Assembly: GCA_945902115.1 (NCBI GenBank)
Contig: CAMDLY010000001.1
Span: 42,069-106,068 of the forward strand
Direction of reading: 5' to 3'
DNA from: Lishizhenia tianjinensis
GTDB lineage: Bacteria; Bacteroidota; Bacteroidia; Flavobacteriales_D; Crocinitomicaceae
Length of the DNA stretch: 64,000 bases
The position numbers and the translations under genes were made by a program. Under the pieces are notes generated by a model. The model worked only from the letters and a program-made list of their open reading frames with translations, was not told the DNA's origin and did not search any database. This document shows, piece by piece, positions 59,674 to 64,000 of the stretch. The stretch's first letter is position 1, and each line of letters begins with the position of its first letter.

Positions 59674-60528
59674 ATGAAAAATTTAATCCGTTACGCCGCT
59701 CTAGGTGTTTTATAAACAGGAATATTAATTTCCGCTTGTTCTAAAAATTCAGATTCTGACAATCCCACCCAAAGAATTTCTTCCAGTGGTGTAGTACCTG
59801 TAGTTGTCACAGGTGAAAATAATGGCGGAAATGTAACTTGTGCCGAAGCCGCGAGTAATGCAGGGATACCCGGATATGCTTACACAACTGGAAAACAGGA
59901 CTATCCATTTAGCAGCACTAGTTTCGGAAATGGTGTTTCCGTAACGACTGACGGAACTTATGTCAGTTGGTCCATTACTCCACCTGCTGGGTATTGTGTT
60001 TCAAATGTCGCCGTTATTGTCAAAGGAGGTCCAAATGCCAATGTATACTACTACAATGATGGAGAGAGTTCGGATTCAGGATTGGCAGCCCCAGTGAATG
60101 CAAGTGGTAATCCTGCCGGATTAAGTAATCTAACCATTTGTTATAATTTAATCGCATGTGACCAAGAAGAGTGTGACTGGCAAGAAGAAACAGCTTTTGG
60201 TGGAGGTATAGCTGGAGGTGGAAATGCCTGGTGGTTTGCACTAGATGCTTCTGCAAGTGACACATATCCAATATACGCTGGTCAACAAGCTGTTCCTGGT
60301 GCATCAGTAGTCTATGACGCTGCAACAGATCAGATTACCATTATTTTAGGTGATGAATTGCAACTACAAGATGTTTCTGAGCCCGTCAAGGTCGAAGGAT
60401 ACGACCAATTGCCAGCAGAAAGACCTGCAGCAGGTTTATTTGAATTATACAAAGGAACGAACCTTACTATTCAAGGAAACTCATCGGCTTACTACGTGAT
60501 TCACTTGGATGTTGAGGTCTGCAACTAA
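59674..60528 (+). pseudogene. Lipoprotein-like gene interrupted by an in-frame TAA in the signal peptide
   Basis: ATG 59674 reads MKNLIRYAALGVL*TGILISACSKNSDSDNPTQ..., then stays open in the same frame to 60528; the track only lists the 60082-60528 part. Confidence 0.75.
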
Positions 60529-60554
60529 AAACAAGTAAACATAATTTAAAAGTT

Positions 60555-60586
60555 AAAAAGGGGTCTAAAATAGACCCCTTTTTTTA
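60555..60586 (+). terminator. Strong hairpin terminator
   Basis: aaaaggggtcta-aaa-tagacccctttt plus T-tract. Confidence 0.85.
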
Positions 60587-60664
60587 TTTAAGGATATCCA
60601 CAGAGGATTACTTATCAAAGAAAGATTACAGCAATATAATGTCTTAAGTGAATGAAATAATTGT

Positions 60665-61075
60665 CTATTTACGAATTACGGTCATTCGAGATATTTTACC
60701 CTCAGACACTTCGTAAATCATCATGAGTTCTATGGGTACATCACTCCCTTTCCTTCCTACTATATATTCATGATCTATGACTTTATTTCCTAAGACAACC
60801 CTATTAAGAATCGTTGAGTGTAGTTTGGGAGAGGAAATGAATAAATCATTATACAGTATTCGAATAGCCTCTTTTCCTTGAGCAACAGGTTCATCTTTAC
60901 CAAAAGTGTACAAAGAGACACTGTCAACAAAAGAGGAGATAAAACCATTTATATTGCGTTGATTGTAGAAATCTAGATTTTCTTGAACTACCTGAAAGGG
61001 CGTCATTGCTGATTGAGAACTAATATACCCAATTCTCAATATCAATAAAAAATAAAGTATGATGAACTTAGTCAT
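60665..61075 (-). CDS. Secreted SnoaL/NTF2-like protein
   Basis: Signal peptide; VVQENLDFYNQRNINGFISSFVDSVSLYTFGKDEPVAQGKEAIRILYNDLF. Confidence 0.8.
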   Translation of the reverse strand: MTKFIILYFLLILRIGYISSQSAMTPFQVVQENLDFYNQRNINGFISSFVDSVSLYTFGKDEPVAQGKEAIRILYNDLFISSPKLHSTILNRVVLGNKVIDHEYIVGRKGSDVPIELMMIYEVSEGKISRMTVIRK

Positions 61076-61137
61076 AATCGTTAACTATTAATTCCGGTAA
61101 ATTTTTCCTACAAAATTGCCTATTCATGATAAAACAA

Positions 61138-61737
61138 TCATTTCTTCCTCCCATGAAGAACTTTCAACACGTCGTCGAGTGTAAAGCCTTTAGCCTGAAG
61201 TAAAATAAGGTAATGGAAAAGTAGATCTGCAGATTCATTTAAAAACAAGGCATCGTTTGAGCGCAGTGCCTCTATAACGGTTTCTATTGCCTCCTCCCCG
61301 ACTTTCTGAGCAATTTTCTCAATGCCTTTTTCTTTGAGCGAAGCGACATACGACCCTTCGGTATTTTCTCCACTTAAGCGATTGGCAATGGTGTTTTCCA
61401 ACTCAGCAAGGGCACCAAACCGCGTTTCCTTCTCTCCCGCCCAGCAAGTTTGTGATCCTAAATGACAAGTAGGGCCCTGTGGGATGGCTTGAATCAACAA
61501 CGTATCTCTATCGCAATCTAAACGCATGGAAATAAGGTATAAGAAATTACCACTTTCCTCGCCTTTAGTCCACAAGCGATTTTTAGTACGTGAATAAAAC
61601 GTCACCTTTTTTTCCTTACATGTTTTTTCGTAGGCCTCGTGGTTCATGTAGCCTAGCATCAATACTTGTAGCGTGTTCGCGTCTTGAATAATGGCCGGAA
61701 CTAATCCATCGCCTTTGGCAAAATCTATTTTTTCCAT
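61138..61737 (-). CDS. hisIE: Bifunctional phosphoribosyl-AMP cyclohydrolase / phosphoribosyl-ATP pyrophosphatase
   Basis: VLMLGYMNHEAYEKT...FYSRTKNRLWTKGEESGN...GPTCHLG...KVGEEAIETVIEAL. Confidence 0.97.
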   Translation of the reverse strand: MEKIDFAKGDGLVPAIIQDANTLQVLMLGYMNHEAYEKTCKEKKVTFYSRTKNRLWTKGEESGNFLYLISMRLDCDRDTLLIQAIPQGPTCHLGSQTCWAGEKETRFGALAELENTIANRLSGENTEGSYVASLKEKGIEKIAQKVGEEAIETVIEALRSNDALFLNESADLLFHYLILLQAKGFTLDDVLKVLHGRKK

Positions 61738-61738
61738 G

Positions 61739-62491
61739 TTATCGTATTGTAATATTATGTTTTTTTAAGGTCTGCTTTAGTTCTAAAATTTCAATTTCTC
61801 CAAAATGAAAAACACTGGCTGCTAAAGCTGCGTCCACGTGCGTTTTTTGAAAAACATCGATAAAGTGGCCAACTGAACCACAACCACCGGAAGCAATTAC
61901 AGGAACATTTACCGCCTGACAAACCGCTTCCAAAGCCTCCAACGCAAAGCCATTTTTGGTGCCGTCATGATCCATTGAAGTAAACAGAATTTCTCCCGCT
62001 CCTCTTTCCACACCTTCTTTCACCCAGTCGAGTAAATTCAACTCTGTTTCCACTTTTCCGCCGTTGACAAAAACCTTCCAAACTCCATTTACTGGTCGAG
62101 CATCTAAGGCTAATACCACACACTGATTTCCAAATTGAGCAGAAAGTTCGTTGAGCAATTCAGGTCGTTTCACCGCAGAGGAATTCACGCTGATCTTATC
62201 GGCACCATGCTTCAATAAACGATATGCATTTTCCACGCTTCGTATTCCACCACCAACGGTAAATGGAATATTCACCTGCTCAGCCACTCGTTTTACTAAT
62301 TCCACTAAAGTATCCCGTTTTTCAATGGTCGCCGTGATATCCAAAAACACCAGCTCATCAGCTCCTTCCTCTGAATACAATTTAGCCAACTCCACCGGAT
62401 CACCTGCGTCACGTAATCCTTCGAAGTTCACACCTTTCACCGTGCGACCTTCCTTAATATCTAAACAGGGAATTATTCGTTTTTTCAACAT
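61739..62491 (-). CDS. hisF: Imidazole glycerol phosphate synthase subunit HisF
   Basis: [33 protein letters not shown]. Confidence 0.97.
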   Translation of the reverse strand: MLKKRIIPCLDIKEGRTVKGVNFEGLRDAGDPVELAKLYSEEGADELVFLDITATIEKRDTLVELVKRVAEQVNIPFTVGGGIRSVENAYRLLKHGADKISVNSSAVKRPELLNELSAQFGNQCVVLALDARPVNGVWKVFVNGGKVETELNLLDWVKEGVERGAGEILFTSMDHDGTKNGFALEALEAVCQAVNVPVIASGGCGSVGHFIDVFQKTHVDAALAASVFHFGEIEILELKQTLKKHNITIR

Positions 62492-63207
62492 GACATTTCC
62501 ACGATTTCATTCAACGTAATTCTTCCTTCGTAAATCGCCTTGCCGAGGACAACCGCAGGAATTTTAGCTTCGTCTAGTTCAACTAAATCTTGCTTTCCAG
62601 AAACTCCACCACTCGCTATCAAGTAGCAATCCGGAAAACGCAACATGATTTCTTTGTATAAAGCCACGGATGGACCGTTAAGCATGCCGTCCCGTGAAAT
62701 ATCGGTACATAAAAACTGTCTTACTCCATTCTTGTAATAATCCGCCATAAATGTTTCCCAATGCAAATTACTAGTTTCCAGCCAGCCACTTACGGCAATG
62801 TTTCCGTCGCGCACATCAGCTCCGAGTATGAATAAATCAGCTCCAAAAGCCTGAATCCAAGATTTCATTTTTTCTGAATCTTTGACCGCTAAACTACCAA
62901 TTGTCAACCATTTTGCCCCGGCATCCAAAACGGATTTTAAATCATCATCTGTTTTAATACCACCCCCAAAGTCGATTGCTAGATTGGTTTCCTTTGTGAG
63001 CTTCTCCAATACGTGAAGATTTATGACTCTTCCTGCTTTCGCACCGTCTAAATCGACTAAATGTAGGCGCTGAATTCCCGCATCCTCGAAACGTTTCGCC
63101 ATCAATACAGGGTCTTTTTCATACACCAATTTTGTGCTGTAATCACCTTTTGTTAGGCGCACACAGGCACCATCAATCAAATCTATTGCTGGAATAACGT
63201 CTATCAT
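62485..63207 (-). CDS. hisA: Phosphoribosylformimino-5-aminoimidazole carboxamide ribotide isomerase
   Basis: [44 protein letters not shown]. Confidence 0.97.
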   Translation of the reverse strand: MIDVIPAIDLIDGACVRLTKGDYSTKLVYEKDPVLMAKRFEDAGIQRLHLVDLDGAKAGRVINLHVLEKLTKETNLAIDFGGGIKTDDDLKSVLDAGAKWLTIGSLAVKDSEKMKSWIQAFGADLFILGADVRDGNIAVSGWLETSNLHWETFMADYYKNGVRQFLCTDISRDGMLNGPSVALYKEIMLRFPDCYLIASGGVSGKQDLVELDEAKIPAVVLGKAIYEGRITLNEIVEMSC

Positions 63208-63779
63208 GCGTTTAAAAATCGATTAAGTATTTCTTCGCCAACTTTTCCGCTTTTTTCGGGGTGAAATTGACAAGCATAAAAATTATTTTTTTGTAAGGCC
63301 GCTGAAAATTCAATTCCGTAATGGCAAGATGCAATCGTGTAACTCGAAATAGGCACAAAATACGAGTGAACAAAATATACGTCCTCAGAGATATATTCCA
63401 AAAACCCCGAACTATCTAATAAATTATTCCATCCCATGTGCGGAATATTCAACTCGTGCGCAAATCGATTTACTTTTACTCCTTCAAAAATTCCTAAGCC
63501 TTTTTCATTTCCTTCTTCGGTTAAATCGCACATGAGTTGCATGCCTAAACAAACACCCAAAACGGGTTTTGTTAAGTGTGGAATGAGTTTATCTAAACCC
63601 GTTGTTCTCAACTTTTCCATTGCGGCACTTGCATGACCCACACCGGGAAAAACAACGCGATCAGCAGACATGATTTCCTCTTTATTTGAACTTATAGAAA
63701 CCTCTATTCCCAAGCGTTCAAAAGCCGATTTAACTGAGAAAACATTTCCCGCTCCGTAATCAATGATAACCAGTTTCAT
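63204..63779 (-). CDS. hisH: Imidazole glycerol phosphate synthase subunit HisH
   Basis: [21 protein letters not shown]...[13 protein letters not shown]...[11 protein letters not shown]. Confidence 0.97.
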   Translation of the reverse strand: MKLVIIDYGAGNVFSVKSAFERLGIEVSISSNKEEIMSADRVVFPGVGHASAAMEKLRTTGLDKLIPHLTKPVLGVCLGMQLMCDLTEEGNEKGLGIFEGVKVNRFAHELNIPHMGWNNLLDSSGFLEYISEDVYFVHSYFVPISSYTIASCHYGIEFSAALQKNNFYACQFHPEKSGKVGEEILNRFLNA

Positions 63780-64000
63780 AGGGTTCCTTTTGTACTTGGT
63801 AGAACCGCATTTTCGCCGTTGCGTTTTTTTGCCATTTTAATTGCTTTCGAAAAAGCCTTGAAAATCGCTTCTATTTTGTGATGTTCATTTTTTCCTTCTG
63901 CTTTGATATTCAGGTTACATTTTGCGCCATCGGTAAATGACTTAAAGAAATGAAAGAACATTTCTGTAGGCATCTTTCCAATCATTTCGCGCTGGAAATC
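63776..64000 (-). CDS. hisB: Imidazoleglycerol-phosphate dehydratase, C-terminal part (runs off the window edge)
   Basis: [57 protein letters not shown]; frame open to the window edge. Confidence 0.93.
   Translation of the reverse strand, partial: DFQREMIGKMPTEMFFHFFKSFTDGAKCNLNIKAEGKNEHHKIEAIFKAFSKAIKMAKKRNGENAVLPSTKGTL

Noticed and set aside
59556-59744. 62-aa plus-strand ORF MRHLTIDYKKIQKVNETIRIHFFYYH...
   Set aside because: AT-rich intergenic frame that overlaps, out of frame, the start of the interrupted lipoprotein gene; no coding signature.
60020-60325. 101-aa minus-strand ORF (MQRHRLLMHQEQLVDQ...)
   Set aside because: Low-complexity His/Leu/Gln shadow of the interrupted lipoprotein reading frame.
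62151-62519. 122-aa plus-strand ORF opposite hisF
   Set aside because: Shadow ORF of a highly conserved his gene.
1-64000. CRISPR array, prophage, rRNA operon, toxin-antitoxin or restriction-modification cluster
   Set aside because: No regularly spaced repeats, phage structural genes, rRNA sequence, or recognisable defence gene sets seen on either strand.

Overview
The window is 64 kb of a Bacteroidota chromosome, most likely Flavobacteriales. Evidence for this: TAnnTTTG promoter motifs, type IX secretion (T9SS) C-terminal domains, DUF4295 next to rpmB-rpmG, and DUF4159/DUF4249/DUF2520 families. It is dense and mostly housekeeping: sucD, rpsT, ribD, aroQ, xer recombinase, rpmB-rpmG, ftsY, dusB, manC, mlaEF-like, tig, peroxiredoxin/thioredoxin, prfA, pyrF, rdgB, folB, gltX, kdsC-like, secA, guaA, hemF, and the 3' end of a his operon. 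It carries five tRNA genes. I saw no rRNA, CRISPR array, prophage or complete transposon. The parts most worth a second look are: (i) a lipoprotein-like gene with an in-frame stop in its signal peptide (59674-60528); (ii) a repeat-like 250-290 bp intergenic block (about 24.2-24.47 kb) next to three consecutive envelope genes of unknown function (24.65-28.54 kb); (iii) a recurrent layout in which a TAnnTTTG -7 box ends 3-6 nt before the ATG, suggesting leaderless transcripts; (iv) extremely tight divergent gene pairs (aroQ/xer with 2 bp between start codons; mscS/ydcF with back-to-back -7 boxes); (v) two small ORFs missing from the ORF track. I did not find an unambiguous new defence or mobile system. 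All family names come from reading the sequence by eye, not from database searches.
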